Shown here in pieces: positions 52,280 to 61,348 of a stretch of DNA of 64,000 nt. The stretch is from Tsuneonella sp. CC-YZS046 (GTDB lineage: Bacteria; Pseudomonadota; Alphaproteobacteria; Sphingomonadales; Sphingomonadaceae). The position numbers and the translations under genes are program-made. The stretch is from the NCBI RefSeq assembly GCF_035581365.1, contig NZ_CP141590.1:62001-126000 (forward strand). Reading direction: 5' to 3'. Positions within the stretch are counted from its first letter, which is position 1. Every line of letters begins with the position of its first letter. Below the pieces are notes generated by a model. It made no database searches and was not told the origin of the DNA. It saw nothing but the letters and a program-made list of their open reading frames with translations.

Positions 52280-53536
52280 TCAGGCCCCCAGTTTCGTGCG
52301 TTCGAGCAGCAGGACCTGCGCATCCATGTAGCTGCCGCCGGTTCCGCCGATGATGGCGCGCCGGCATTCCTCGATCTGGCGTTTCGGCGGTGCGCGATGG
52401 AGCAATTGCCGGATGCCTTCGACCAGCAGGGCGGTGCCGCCGCCGACGCCGGTATGCCCGGCCGACAGCAAGCCGCCATTGGTGTTGAGCGGCAGCCTGC
52501 CGCCCGGATCGCCATTGCCGGCGGCGATCCAGCGCGCACCTTCGCCCTTGGGCGCGATGCCGATGCCTTCGAGCGCGATGGCGGTCACCGCCGCATAGCT
52601 GTCGTAGATTTCCAGCAGATCCGCATCCTGCGGACCCCAGCCGGACTGGTTCCAGGCGCGTTCGGCGGCCAGCGGCCAGCCCAGCACGGCCTGGTCGGGT
52701 TCCTGGCTGAGGCAGTAATGGCTGACGCAGCCGCCGGACCCCGCCAGGCGCACGGCGTGGCCGATGCCGCGCTTCTTCGCATTTTCCGTGCTGGTCACGA
52801 CGAAGGCGCAGGCGCCATCCGCCATCGGCGGGCATTCGAAGGCATGCAGCGGATCGGCGACCATCTGCGAGGACAGCACGCGCTCCACCGTCAGCGGCTT
52901 CTCGTAGAACATCGCGTTCTCGTTGAGATTGGCCCAGTTGCGCAGGGTTACGCAAATCGCGGCCATTTCCTCCGGCGTGCTGCCCGAGGCATGCATGTAG
53001 CGGCGGGTTATCATCGCGCCGATGGCGTTGAACTGGATGCCCGTCGGCAATTCCCATTCGCCGGGGATGCCGTTCTTCGACAGCATGGTGATCATTTCGT
53101 TGAGGTCGGCCGAGCCCCAGCGCTCGCATTGCAGGACCAGCACGTTCTGGGCATGCCCGGCAGCGATCAGGCCATGGGCCGCGCGCACCGCATTGTCGCT
53201 GGTCGAGCCTCCGGAATGCACCATGTAGCTGGATTTGCAGCTACCGTGGATACCCAGTTCCTCGACCATGCGGGAGAACACCAGATCGGCCTGGTCCGCC
53301 GCCGAATGCAGGTTGGGGATCAGCAGGATGGTATCGATGTCGCGCGGGACCATCCCCGCATCCTTGAGCGCGAGGATCGCCACCCGGGTCAGCGCCTCGA
53401 CGAAGCCGCGTTCCGGAAACCGGCCGGTCCTGATTTCGCCGACCCCGACGAAGACCGGGTCGTTGGCCGCCCCGGGCGAGGTGTGTAAAGTCCAGTTTTC
53501 AGCCATCCGCCGCCTCTCCGTTTCCTGTCCGGTCAT
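52280..53536 (-). CDS. Thiolase-fold protein without the nucleophilic Cys, probable aldolase (Ltp2-like)
   Basis: 418 residues. The fold is clear: VGVGEIRTGRFPERGFVEAL, DIDTILLIPNL, MADGACAFVVTSTENAKKRG and LNTNGGLLSAGHTGVGGGTA. At the thiolase Cys position the sequence is SSYMVHSGGSTSDNAVRAAH, so the Cys is missing (VHSGGS in place of xCxSG). Ltp2-type retro-aldolases of steroid side-chain breakdown are thiolase-fold enzymes that do not use that Cys and require a DUF35 partner; here DUF35 follows directly. Retro-aldol cleavage of a beta-hydroxyacyl-CoA is the inferred reaction. Confidence 0.75.
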   Translation of the reverse strand: MTGQETERRRMAENWTLHTSPGAANDPVFVGVGEIRTGRFPERGFVEALTRVAILALKDAGMVPRDIDTILLIPNLHSAADQADLVFSRMVEELGIHGSCKSSYMVHSGGSTSDNAVRAAHGLIAAGHAQNVLVLQCERWGSADLNEMITMLSKNGIPGEWELPTGIQFNAIGAMITRRYMHASGSTPEEMAAICVTLRNWANLNENAMFYEKPLTVERVLSSQMVADPLHAFECPPMADGACAFVVTSTENAKKRGIGHAVRLAGSGGCVSHYCLSQEPDQAVLGWPLAAERAWNQSGWGPQDADLLEIYDSYAAVTAIALEGIGIAPKGEGARWIAAGNGDPGGRLPLNTNGGLLSAGHTGVGGGTALLVEGIRQLLHRAPPKRQIEECRRAIIGGTGGSYMDAQVLLLERTKLGA

Positions 53537-54006
53537 TCAGACGACCGGCGCTTGGCCAGCATCGTCTGGAGGAAGGTCATCACTTCCTCGCCACTCTGGT
53601 TGCGGACCGAATACCGCACCCCCAGCGTGCCGTATTTCGGGCCGCTCGCTTCCAGCACCTCGACGCTGCCGACCACGTGCAGGGTGTCTCCGGCGAAGAC
53701 CGGCTTCGTTGCCTTCAGTCCGGTGATTTCGACCAGCGCGGCGATAGCGTCGCCGTAGAATCCGCTCAGGCCGATCAGCCCCACCGCGATGGAAAAGGTC
53801 AGGGGGCCGTGCGCGATGCGCTGCCCGAAGCGGCTGCTTTCCATGAAAGCGCCGTCGGTGTGCAGTTGGTAATGATCCCCGGTGAGGCCGGCGAAGGCGG
53901 TGATATCGCCGATGTCGACCGTGCGCCCGCGCGTGGTCATGGTGTCGCCCGGTTCGAAATCCTCGAACCACTTCGGCTGGGGATCGGTAAAGCTGCGTCC
54001 AGTCAT
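53533..54006 (-). CDS. MaoC-family enoyl-CoA hydratase, operon leader
   Basis: 157 residues from ATG 54006 with GGAAG upstream; a TTG reading from 54018 would overlap the operator and is rejected. The hydratase-2 motif is intact: FAGLTGDHYQLHTDGAFMES, with the catalytic D-x4-H pair, then AHGPLTF. It hydrates a trans-2-enoyl-CoA, making the beta-hydroxyacyl-CoA that the next protein, the Ltp2-like aldolase, could split. Stop overlaps that gene's start by ATGA. First gene of an eight-gene leftward operon controlled by the palindrome at 54017-54032. Confidence 0.85.
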   Translation of the reverse strand: MTGRSFTDPQPKWFEDFEPGDTMTTRGRTVDIGDITAFAGLTGDHYQLHTDGAFMESSRFGQRIAHGPLTFSIAVGLIGLSGFYGDAIAALVEITGLKATKPVFAGDTLHVVGSVEVLEASGPKYGTLGVRYSVRNQSGEEVMTFLQTMLAKRRSSE

Positions 54007-54016
54007 CACATCTTCC

Positions 54017-54032
54017 AAACAATCATTTGTTT
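54017..54032. promoter_or_regulatory. TetR operator 1 of the CoA regulon
   Basis: AAACAATCATTTGTTT, 6-bp arms (AAACAA/TTGTTT) and an identical 17-base context to operator 3. It lies 11 bp before the MaoC start and after the TetR gene end, so it controls the eight-gene leftward operon. Confidence 0.75.
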
Positions 54033-54077
54033 ATTAAGCTGCCGCAGTCCTGTGGTCAAGCAGGCAAGCGCTCCCGA

Positions 54078-54677
54078 TCAGTGGGACCGCAGGCCGTCCA
54101 GCAGCGTATCGGCCATGAGCGCGCCAGCCTGCGTCGCCGTCAGCGGGCCGCCGGGTGAGAACCATTCCGGCGTCCAGTTCAAGGCGCCCAGAATGGTGAA
54201 CACGGCGATCCGCTTGTTGAGGTCCGGCCGGAACAGCCCCAGTTCCACGCCTTCCTCCACCACCGAGATGAAGCTGCGCTCATAGTCGCGGCGCCGTTCG
54301 ATGGCGGCGGGCAGGTTGTCCGCTCCCAGGAAACGCCATTGATGGAAGACCACGAGCGAGCGTTCCGGGTTGTCGGCCACCACCTCGACATGGGCCACGA
54401 TCATCCGGCGCAGGCGATCGAGCGGGGAATCCGGGCCCTTCGCATGAGGCTCCACCGCCGCGATGAAGCGGCCGATGCCGTCGGCGACGATATCGACCAG
54501 CAAGGCTTCCTTGCTCTGGATATGGGCGTAGAGGCTGCCCGGGAGGACACCGACCGCATTGGCGATATCCCGCATCGACGTGCCGGTGTAGCCCTGCTTG
54601 CCGAAGAGCTGCATGGCGACATTCATGATCGTCTCGCGAGAGCCGCGCGTGCCGCCGGATGAAGGCGCATCAGCCAT
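54078..54677 (-). CDS. TetR-family repressor of the CoA-dependent regulon
   Basis: 199 residues. HTH: SRETIMNVAMQLFGKQGYTG then TSMRDIANAVGVLPGSLYAH, a textbook TetR domain. The C-terminal part (VEDNPERSLVVFHQWRFLG type) is the TetR_C ligand domain often bound by acyl-CoA or free acid. It follows the acyl-CoA dehydrogenase by 39 bp, so it is probably read from operator 2 at 55910 and thus autoregulated. Confidence 0.85.
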   Translation of the reverse strand: MADAPSSGGTRGSRETIMNVAMQLFGKQGYTGTSMRDIANAVGVLPGSLYAHIQSKEALLVDIVADGIGRFIAAVEPHAKGPDSPLDRLRRMIVAHVEVVADNPERSLVVFHQWRFLGADNLPAAIERRRDYERSFISVVEEGVELGLFRPDLNKRIAVFTILGALNWTPEWFSPGGPLTATQAGALMADTLLDGLRSH

Positions 54678-54716
54678 AGGTAATAAACTCCGCCCGTGCC
54701 TCGTCCATCCAATCGC

Positions 54717-55856
54717 CTAGAGCCCCATCGACCTGGCGACAATGCTCCTGAGGATCTCGTTCGTTCCGCCACCGACCATGCCGTGCTTCGCCTCGCGGAA
54801 ATAGCGTTCCATGTCGTATTCGGGCAATTGCGCATAGCCGCCCAATGCCTGCATGCCGTTGAATGCGATGTCGAACAGCGTTTGCGACGCGATCAGCTTC
54901 GCTTGCGCCACCAGGGCCGTTGCCTTTTCTCCGCGCCCCATCTGCGAGGCGGCGGCATAGACGAGATACCAGGCGGCGGACAGCCGGGCGCGGTCTTCGG
55001 CCATGCGGTGCTTCAGCACCTGGAAATCCGAGAGCTTCTTCCCGAAGGCGCTCCGCTCGCCGAGATATCTTGCCGTATCGTCCAGCGCGGTCTGGGCATT
55101 GCCGACCTGCGAGGAGGCGATGGACAGGCGCTCGAAATCCAGATGCTCGCCGATATATTGCCAGCCCTTGTTAACCTCGCCGAGCAAGGCGTCCCTGGGC
55201 AGGCGCAGATTGTCCATGAACAGGGAGGTGGTGCCCAGCGAACGGCGCACCAGCGTGTCCATCTTCTGGATCTCGAGGCCCGGCGTGTCATTGGGGATCA
55301 GCAGCACGCTGAAATCGTAGCGCCCGGGGCCGGTGCGCAGCATCATCGCGATGCAGGTGTTGGGCAGGTGCGCCCCGGAGCACCACACCTTGTTGCCGTT
55401 GACGATCCATTCGTCACCTTCCAGCCTGGCGGTCGAGCGCGCCCCTGCGGCGTCGGAGCCGGATTGCGGCTCGCTGATGGAGATGGAAAACTTCGCTTCC
55501 CCGCGCAGGAACGGCTCGAGATAGCGCTTGCGCTGCGCCTCCGTCCCGTGACGGGAGACGTTGGTCGCGGTGAACATGGAGGTCATGATGCAGGCGGCCG
55601 TGTCCAGGCTGTCCTTGCCGATCGCCTCGCAGAAGATGGCGAACATCACCGGGTCCCGATCCATGCCGAGGCCGCCATGCTCCTCCGGGATCAGCAGGCC
55701 GAGCCAGCCTTCCGCCGCCATCTTGCGATAAAGCTCTTCGGGAAATTCGCGGCTCTGGTCGTGCTTGCGCAGAACCTCGCGCGGAAATTCGCGGTCCATG
55801 AAGCTGTAGACGACATCGCGCCACATCCGCTGTTCGTCGTTGAAACTGAAGTCCAT
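54717..55856 (-). CDS. Acyl-CoA dehydrogenase
   Basis: 379 residues. FSFNDEQRMWRDVVYSFMDR start, MTSMFTATNVSRHGTEAQRK, FSISISEPQSGSDAAGARST (flavin and substrate loop), ALGGYAQLPEYDMERYFREA and GGGTNEILRSIVARSMGL end: a complete ACAD. The catalytic-base position is not resolved by eye. It makes the enoyl-CoA for the MaoC hydratases. It is divergent from the plus-strand CoA ligase, sharing operator 2. Confidence 0.9.
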   Translation of the reverse strand: MDFSFNDEQRMWRDVVYSFMDREFPREVLRKHDQSREFPEELYRKMAAEGWLGLLIPEEHGGLGMDRDPVMFAIFCEAIGKDSLDTAACIMTSMFTATNVSRHGTEAQRKRYLEPFLRGEAKFSISISEPQSGSDAAGARSTARLEGDEWIVNGNKVWCSGAHLPNTCIAMMLRTGPGRYDFSVLLIPNDTPGLEIQKMDTLVRRSLGTTSLFMDNLRLPRDALLGEVNKGWQYIGEHLDFERLSIASSQVGNAQTALDDTARYLGERSAFGKKLSDFQVLKHRMAEDRARLSAAWYLVYAAASQMGRGEKATALVAQAKLIASQTLFDIAFNGMQALGGYAQLPEYDMERYFREAKHGMVGGGTNEILRSIVARSMGL

Positions 55857-55909
55857 TCCTGTTCCTCCGCAGGCAGCCTTGCCCGGACCGGCCGAAAGGC
55901 ATTGCCTAT

Positions 55910-55925
55910 GAACAAACGTTTGTTA
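55910..55925. promoter_or_regulatory. TetR operator 2 of the CoA regulon
   Basis: GAACAAACGTTTGTTA, with a perfect 14-bp palindrome AACAAACGTTTGTT at 55911-55924. It lies between the divergent acyl-CoA dehydrogenase-TetR unit and the CoA ligase unit. Confidence 0.75.
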
Positions 55926-55960
55926 TTATAAAGCCCCTGACCGGTCAATGGAGAGGCAAG

Positions 55961-57661
55961 GTGGAAGACCCGGCTGAAAGGCGCAGGGCAATCGAGGCGC
56001 GCCATCCGGTGTGGCTGCCGCTCACCATAGCCGGATTGCAAGACAGGGCGGCAGCGGATTTTGCCCGGCGCCCGCAGATCGTCACCGCGGATCGGGTCCT
56101 GAGCTATGCCGAAGTGCAGGCCGAAAGCCGCAGGATCGCGTCGGGACTGATCGCCGCCGGGCTGCGCCCGGGCGAGCATGTCGCCCTTATCATGGCGAAC
56201 TTTCCGGAATTCGTGCCGGTGAAGCTGGCCATCGCGCGGGCGGGCGGGGTCTGCGTTCCCGTGAACTTCCTGCTGCGCAGCCAGGAACTGGCCTATGTGC
56301 TGAGCCAGTCGGACAGCCGCTTCCTGATCGCGATGGATGCGTTTCGCGGGCACGATTATCTCACGGACCTCGCCTCCATTCGCCCTGGCCTGCCGGAACT
56401 GCGCAGCCTCTTCGCCCTGCCCACCGGCGAGGCCTGTTCCCGGGCCGCCCCTTCGCTGCGCGATCTGGCGGACATGGCCAATCCGCAAAGCGATGCCGAA
56501 CTGGCCCGGCGTGAGGCTGTGGCGGATGGGCAGGCCATATCCGACATCATCTATACCTCGGGCACCACCGGCCGCCCCAAGGGGGTGTTGCTGACCCATG
56601 ACATGGTCCTGCGCGCCGCCTATTCCTCCGCGCTTACCCGGTCGTTCGAGGATGGCCGGCGCATCCAGTACGCGATGCCGATGTATCACGTGTTCGGCTA
56701 CGTCGAATGCTTCGTCGCCAGCCTGTTCGTGGGTGGCGCCATCGTTCCCCATCCGGTGTTCGAGCCGGAGCAGATGCTGGATTGGGCGGAAAGGCTGGAA
56801 ACGACCGATCTGATCTGCGTCCCCCTGATGACCCGACGATTGATCGAGCTTGCCCGCGAAAGGGGATTCCATGCGCCTTCGCTGCTGGCCGTGTTCAACA
56901 GCGGCGGCGTCAATCCGCCGGAGATCTGGGCGGAGATACGCGAGGTTCTGGGCGCGAAGGAAGTCCACACCGGCTACGGCATGTCCGAAACCACCGCATC
57001 CACCGTATGCACGCATACGGAAGATGGCGATGCGCGGCTGATCGAATCCAACGGGCGCGAGAAGCTGGCGGGTGCGGCGGGCGATCCGGAGCTAGGCGGC
57101 AGGGTGGCGATCTATCGGGTGGTCGATCCGCGGACCGGCGCGCCATTGCCGTGCAATACGGATGGCGAGTTGCAGGCGCGCGGGCCGGTCGTGACGGCCG
57201 GATATTACAACAAGCCGGAGGAAACGCGGGCCGCCTTCACGCCCGACGGATGGCTGCGGACCGGGGATGTCGGCCGTCTTTCGGATGACGGCTGTCTCAC
57301 CCTTACGGGCCGTATCAAGGAGAGCTTCCGCTGTGGTGGGGAAATGGTCATGCCGCGCGAGATCGAGCTGCTGTTCGAAGGCTATCCGGGCATCGCCCAG
57401 GCCCTGGTCGTCGGAGTGCCTGACGGCAAGATGGGCGAGGTGGGCTGCCTGTGTGTCGTCGCGGGCGAGGGGGACCGCCCGGATGACGATGAATTACTCG
57501 ATCATTGCGCGCGCCGCCTTGCGCGGTTCAAGGTTCCCCGGCATGTCCTGTGGCTTGCAGCCGGGGACATCCCGCTGACCGTGACGGGAAGGCCGCAAAA
57601 ATTCAGGCTGGCGAAGCTGGCGATACGCAGGATCGAGGAGAGAGAAGACAATGTTCATTGA
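55961..57661 (+). CDS. AMP-dependent acyl-CoA synthetase
   Basis: 566 residues from a GTG start with GGAGAGGCAAG upstream. IIYTSGTTGRPKGVLLTHDM (A3), MPMYHVFGYVECFVASLFVG, TGYGMSETTASTVCTHTEDG (A5), GWLRTGDVGRLSDDGCLTLT (A7) and GRPQKFRLAKLAI near the end. A second ligase alongside that at 50272, so two carboxylates, or one at two stages, are activated. The stop overlaps the next gene. Confidence 0.85.
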   Translation: MEDPAERRRAIEARHPVWLPLTIAGLQDRAAADFARRPQIVTADRVLSYAEVQAESRRIASGLIAAGLRPGEHVALIMANFPEFVPVKLAIARAGGVCVPVNFLLRSQELAYVLSQSDSRFLIAMDAFRGHDYLTDLASIRPGLPELRSLFALPTGEACSRAAPSLRDLADMANPQSDAELARREAVADGQAISDIIYTSGTTGRPKGVLLTHDMVLRAAYSSALTRSFEDGRRIQYAMPMYHVFGYVECFVASLFVGGAIVPHPVFEPEQMLDWAERLETTDLICVPLMTRRLIELARERGFHAPSLLAVFNSGGVNPPEIWAEIREVLGAKEVHTGYGMSETTASTVCTHTEDGDARLIESNGREKLAGAAGDPELGGRVAIYRVVDPRTGAPLPCNTDGELQARGPVVTAGYYNKPEETRAAFTPDGWLRTGDVGRLSDDGCLTLTGRIKESFRCGGEMVMPREIELLFEGYPGIAQALVVGVPDGKMGEVGCLCVVAGEGDRPDDDELLDHCARRLARFKVPRHVLWLAAGDIPLTVTGRPQKFRLAKLAIRRIEEREDNVH

Positions 57662-57938
57662 ACGCGCGGAATTTCCCGTTGTCGCAGGCAAGGAAGAAGA
57701 GCTTGCCGCAATTCTGAAGGACAAGGCGCTGGCGATCCTGGCGGCCGCTCCGGGATGCGCATCCGCCAAGGCAGGCCGGGGGGTGGAAGACCCTGCGAAG
57801 TTCATCCTGGTCCTCGAATGGGATCGGGTCGAATCCCACACCGATTTCACCAAGACGGAGGAATTCGGCGAATTCGTCTCGCTGGTCCGGCCGTTCTTCG
57901 CCGGCGCTTCCAACATGGAGCATTTCAAGGCCGTCTGA
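57651..57938 (+). CDS. ABM-like (antibiotic biosynthesis monooxygenase fold) small protein
   Basis: 95 residues. ERAEFPVVAGKEEELAAILK and AAAPGCASAKAGRGVEDPAK, FILVLEWDRVESHTDFTKTE form the dimeric ferredoxin-like barrel of the ABM family. Start lies inside the CoA ligase end (about 10-bp overlap) with GAGAGAAGA before ATG. It may be a cofactor-free monooxygenase or a small-molecule chaperone. Confidence 0.75.
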   Translation: MFIERAEFPVVAGKEEELAAILKDKALAILAAAPGCASAKAGRGVEDPAKFILVLEWDRVESHTDFTKTEEFGEFVSLVRPFFAGASNMEHFKAV

Positions 57939-57971
57939 GCAGGGCGGGGCCGGCGCCGGAGGCGCGCAAGC

Positions 57972-58766
57972 CTATTGCGCGTCCTTCATCCGGCCCTCGG
58001 TCGGCAGCGCATCGACGGCGGCCAGCGCTTCCACGGCCAGGCCGAAGGGCAGCCCTTCCTCCAGCAGGCGCTTGTATCGCTGGGTCAGCGCGACGCGCGC
58101 ATAGCGGCGGGCGAGCGGCGGCTTCGCGGCGATATAGCGCGCGATCTCCAGCGCGCGGTCCAGCACCTGGCCGGCGGGGAGAAGCTCGTTGACCACGCCC
58201 AGGGCCTTTGCCTCCGCGGCCGGGATTTCCTCCCCCATCAGCAGGAAATAGCGGCCCCGGTTGGGGCCGAGCAGATGCGGCCAGACCACATGCGCGCCAT
58301 CGCCGGGAACGATCCCGGACATGAAATGCGGCGCATCCTGGAACACGGTGGTTTCGGCGGCGATGACGATATCCGACATCACGGGTATTTCCGGATGGAT
58401 TCGCACCGGCCCGTTGATGGCGGAAATGACGGGCACTTCGATGTCGAGCAGATTGCGCAGCAATCGCCGCCCCTCGTAGAATATCACGTCCCAGTCGCGG
58501 CTGTTGGACAGGGTGAAGCTGGCCGCGTCGATGTCCTCGCACCATTTGGCGCCCGTGCCGGTCAGCACAACAACGGCGTTGTCCCGGTCCGTCCCGATGT
58601 CGGTGAAGCAGAAGCCCAGTTGCTCGTGGATCGAGGCCGACCAGACCATCGGGCCGTCCTGGGTGTGCAGCCGCATGGTGAGAATGCCATGCTCGTCGCG
58701 GCTCAGCGCGATATTCTCATACCGGTCGCGGTATCGCTCGAACCGTGGTGCCATGCCTCCGTCCAT
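57972..58766 (-). CDS. Enoyl-CoA hydratase/isomerase-like protein
   Basis: 264 residues from ATG 58766 (58754 also possible). Crotonase fold with NAVVVLTGTGAKWCEDIDAA in place of the usual CAGAD loop, then AINGPVRIHPEIPVMSDIVI and PHFMSGIVPGDGAHVVWPHL. The oxyanion and acidic positions are altered relative to classical ECH, so ring hydrolase or retro-Claisen chemistry (as in BadI or camphor diketone hydrolase relatives) is possible but not shown. Divergent from the Rieske operon, sharing operator 3. Confidence 0.7.
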   Translation of the reverse strand: MDGGMAPRFERYRDRYENIALSRDEHGILTMRLHTQDGPMVWSASIHEQLGFCFTDIGTDRDNAVVVLTGTGAKWCEDIDAASFTLSNSRDWDVIFYEGRRLLRNLLDIEVPVISAINGPVRIHPEIPVMSDIVIAAETTVFQDAPHFMSGIVPGDGAHVVWPHLLGPNRGRYFLLMGEEIPAAEAKALGVVNELLPAGQVLDRALEIARYIAAKPPLARRYARVALTQRYKRLLEEGLPFGLAVEALAAVDALPTEGRMKDAQ

Positions 58767-58888
58767 GCTTGCTCGCCCTCGCAACGTCCGGCCCTGCCGG
58801 CAATCCAATATTACAGCATCCCGCGGCGGGTTGTGTCTCGCCGCCATTCAATCCCGGTTGTTATTTTCCGCCCCTTGCGCTAGAAATA

Positions 58889-58904
58889 AAACAATCATTT
58901 GTTT
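58889..58904. promoter_or_regulatory. TetR operator 3 of the CoA regulon
   Basis: AAACAATCATTTGTTT, identical to operator 1, located 122 bp from the leftward hydratase start and 128 bp from the Rieske start at 59033. Confidence 0.75.
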
Positions 58905-59032
58905 ATATGGACTCGCAGCCGTCAGTCAAGGCTGTTAGGGTCAGGCCTGTCGATGGCATGGCCCTGGTCTCCGGCCAATCGCCGGCCAGCGCAAGGGCTG
59001 TTGCTCCCGGGCCACGAAAGGGACGAGGAAAG

Positions 59033-60127
59033 ATGGATAAGGCGGAACGGTCAGCGCAATATCCGCTCGCGCCTGGCGTCGTAAGCTCGCGCACCTATAC
59101 CGATCCCGCGCGGTTCGAGCGCGAGATCGAGGAGGTCTTCTACAAGACATGGCTGCGCGTCTGCCCGCTCGCGGACCTCGCGAAGCCAGGAGATTACGTT
59201 ATCTGGGAAGAGCTGCGCCAGTCCGTGGTGATCGCCCGGCTGGAGGATGGCGGCCTGGCCGCCTGGCACAATGTCTGCCAGCATCGCGGCGCGCGGCTGG
59301 TCGAGGAATCCGGGCATTGTTCCAGCGGGCGTTTCGTGTGCCCCTGGCATGGGTTTATCTACGATCTGTCGGGCAAGCTGCGCTTCGCGCCGCTCAGGCA
59401 GGAATTCGATCCGGCCCGTCTGGAGACGATCCGCGCGCGGCCGGTGCGGGTGGAGGTATTCGGCGGGTTCGCATGGATCTGCCTTTCCGACGATGTGCCT
59501 GATCTCAGGACTTACCTCGGCGAGATCGGCGCCGAGCTGGACTGGTTCGGCCTCGAACGGTTCGACACCCGCTATCGCCTGGAACTGACGCTCGAGGCGA
59601 ACTGGAAGGTCGTGGTCGATGCGTTCAACGAGACCTGGCATGTGCCCTTCACCCATCAGGAGACGCTTTCCCAGATCGTGCAATGGGGCAAGGCCCGCCT
59701 GCGGATCTGCGATCCCCACAGCTGGATGACCATTCCGGTGAAGGGGATGACCGACCGCTTCCCGGAGGATGCGGACCACCGGAAATCCCACATCACCCAC
59801 TATCTCGCGTTCCCGAACACCTTCTACAGCAATTTTCCGACCCATCTGCAGACCTGGTCGATCTGCCCGGTCGGGCCGACCACTACGCATTTCGTGGCTT
59901 ACGGGATGGTCGGCCCCTGCCCGGAGGGGATGAGCGAGGAAGCCTGGGCGCAGCGAAACGACCATGACTGGAACCACTTTCGCGCGGTCGCATCGGAGGA
60001 TGCGCGGGTGATCAACGGATGGGGCAAGGTCGCCCATTCGCTGGGCCAGCAGGATTACATGTTCAACCGGGCGGAAGGGCGCCTGACCGCCTTCCATGCG
60101 GAGATCGCGCGGCGCGTTGCACAATAA
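59033..60127 (+). CDS. Rieske ring-hydroxylating oxygenase of the CoA cluster
   Basis: 364 residues from ATG 59033 (GAGGAAAG upstream; longer in-frame readings rejected). Rieske cluster: CQHRG (C82, H84) and CPWHGF (C103, H106). Mononuclear site NETWHVPFTH with H203 and H208. The length suits an alpha-only oxygenase such as KshA or a demethylase-type. No ferredoxin or reductase is nearby. It probably starts or continues ring attack before the downstream MaoC, DUF35 and thiolase-fold proteins act. Confidence 0.9.
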   Translation: MDKAERSAQYPLAPGVVSSRTYTDPARFEREIEEVFYKTWLRVCPLADLAKPGDYVIWEELRQSVVIARLEDGGLAAWHNVCQHRGARLVEESGHCSSGRFVCPWHGFIYDLSGKLRFAPLRQEFDPARLETIRARPVRVEVFGGFAWICLSDDVPDLRTYLGEIGAELDWFGLERFDTRYRLELTLEANWKVVVDAFNETWHVPFTHQETLSQIVQWGKARLRICDPHSWMTIPVKGMTDRFPEDADHRKSHITHYLAFPNTFYSNFPTHLQTWSICPVGPTTTHFVAYGMVGPCPEGMSEEAWAQRNDHDWNHFRAVASEDARVINGWGKVAHSLGQQDYMFNRAEGRLTAFHAEIARRVAQ

Positions 60128-60313
60128 AGGGTGAGGGCTGCGCCCGATCTCAGGCGGCCATGCTGCTGTTCTATCCCGCTATAAGCTGACAGCCGATCCG
60201 CTCCCTTGGGCATTGGCGCCCAATTTTTCCACGATACCGTTGACGAATATGCGTTCAACGTGCCATTACCTTTCGGGTGGGCCGGAAAGGCCAGGGAATG
60301 GGAGAAGGACAGG

Positions 60314-60760
60314 ATGGCCGAAACCGGCGAGAGATTGCTTGCCTCGTTGCCGATCACGCCGGAAACCCCGGTGGGCTTTGAATTTCAGCCGTTGAGGAAG
60401 AAGGCGGCGATCCAGCTGATGGGCAGCCGGGCCTGGGGCCGCTTCAATCCCAATCACTGGGACCCTGAATATGCGCAATCGACCGGCCTGTCCGATCCGA
60501 TCCAGACCGGCGAGATGTCGTCCGCCTATATCGCCGAGATGTGCGTCAACCATTTCGGCGCGGCGATGTTCAAGGGCGCGCGGATCGTCTGCAAATATAT
60601 CGCGTCGACCGTTGCCGGGGAGGTCGTCACCACCCACGGTGTTGTCACCGGGAAGACGCCCAAGGGCAACGGCTTCCGCTTTCGGGCCGATATCTGGTGC
60701 GAGAACGAGGCGGGCGAAAAGAAGACGGTCGGCTGGGTCGAGGCGGATGTCGGCGTTTGA
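60314..60760 (+). CDS. MaoC-like hot-dog protein, subunit A
   Basis: 148 residues from ATG 60314, with GGGAGAAGG upstream. RFNPNHWDPEYAQSTGLSDP followed by IQTGEMSSAYIAEMCVNHFG corresponds to the hydratase or dehydratase hot-dog fold, although the classical D-x4-H pair is not obvious. It is followed by a second hot-dog gene, as in heterodimeric MaoC enzymes (ChsH1/ChsH2-like) where one subunit is catalytic and one structural. Confidence 0.7.
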   Translation: MAETGERLLASLPITPETPVGFEFQPLRKKAAIQLMGSRAWGRFNPNHWDPEYAQSTGLSDPIQTGEMSSAYIAEMCVNHFGAAMFKGARIVCKYIASTVAGEVVTTHGVVTGKTPKGNGFRFRADIWCENEAGEKKTVGWVEADVGV

Positions 60761-60800
60761 GGCCGGCCGCTCTGGTATCGGGCGAGAGGGATAGAACCGG

Positions 60801-61337
60801 GTGGATGAGATGACGGGCAAGGATGGCGAATTGAAGCCGATGACGGCGGTGCAGAAGGCGCAGACGCGCGCCTTTATCGAAGGGCTGCAGCAGGAATCGC
60901 AAACCTATTGGGATATGGTGGAGATCGGCGATGAGCTGTCGCGCGAGCTGCACCTCACCCCGGAACTGGTGATCCTCTATCTCGATCCGGTGGAGGATTA
61001 TAATCCCTGGTACGAAGGGTGGCGGATGAACACCTGGCACATTCCGGGCGAATCCCCGTTCGGCGGAGCCATCGTGCCGCCGCTGCTGGTGTCCCACTTC
61101 GTGCTTTCGGTGCAGTTCGACCATACCAGGCCCTTCGCGATCGGTTCGATCCACACCTTCCACGATTCCGAAATACTGGAGCCGATCCCGGTGGGCGCGA
61201 CGGTGCGTATCACGACCAGGGCCGTCGACAAGTTCGAGAAGCGCGGCCGGCGCTATGTCCGGCATGAAGTGACCGTGACGGATGTGGCCAGCGGCATACT
61301 CTATTTCCGCGAAACCCGCGACATTCTCTCGCTCTGA
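60801..61337 (+). CDS. MaoC-like hot-dog protein, subunit B
   Basis: 178 residues from GTG 60801 (ATG 60810 also possible). LTPELVILYLDPVEDYNPWY and ESPFGGAIVPPLLVSHFVLS, then HDSEILEPIPVGATVRITTR match the N-terminal MaoC-type domain. The VEDYNPWY segment is the counterpart of GDxNPxH with His replaced, so subunit A or another site may supply catalysis. It pairs with the preceding hot-dog gene. Confidence 0.7.
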   Translation: MDEMTGKDGELKPMTAVQKAQTRAFIEGLQQESQTYWDMVEIGDELSRELHLTPELVILYLDPVEDYNPWYEGWRMNTWHIPGESPFGGAIVPPLLVSHFVLSVQFDHTRPFAIGSIHTFHDSEILEPIPVGATVRITTRAVDKFEKRGRRYVRHEVTVTDVASGILYFRETRDILSL

Positions 61338-61348
61338 CCGGCCTTGCG

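Noticed and set aside
52103-53488. 461-codon plus-strand reading opposite DUF35 and thiolase-fold genes
   Set aside because: Antisense shadow caused by third-position GC bias; no domain and overlaps two well-supported genes.
55691-57016. 441-codon minus-strand reading opposite the second CoA ligase
   Set aside because: Crosses two divergent genes and operator 2 and has no family features.
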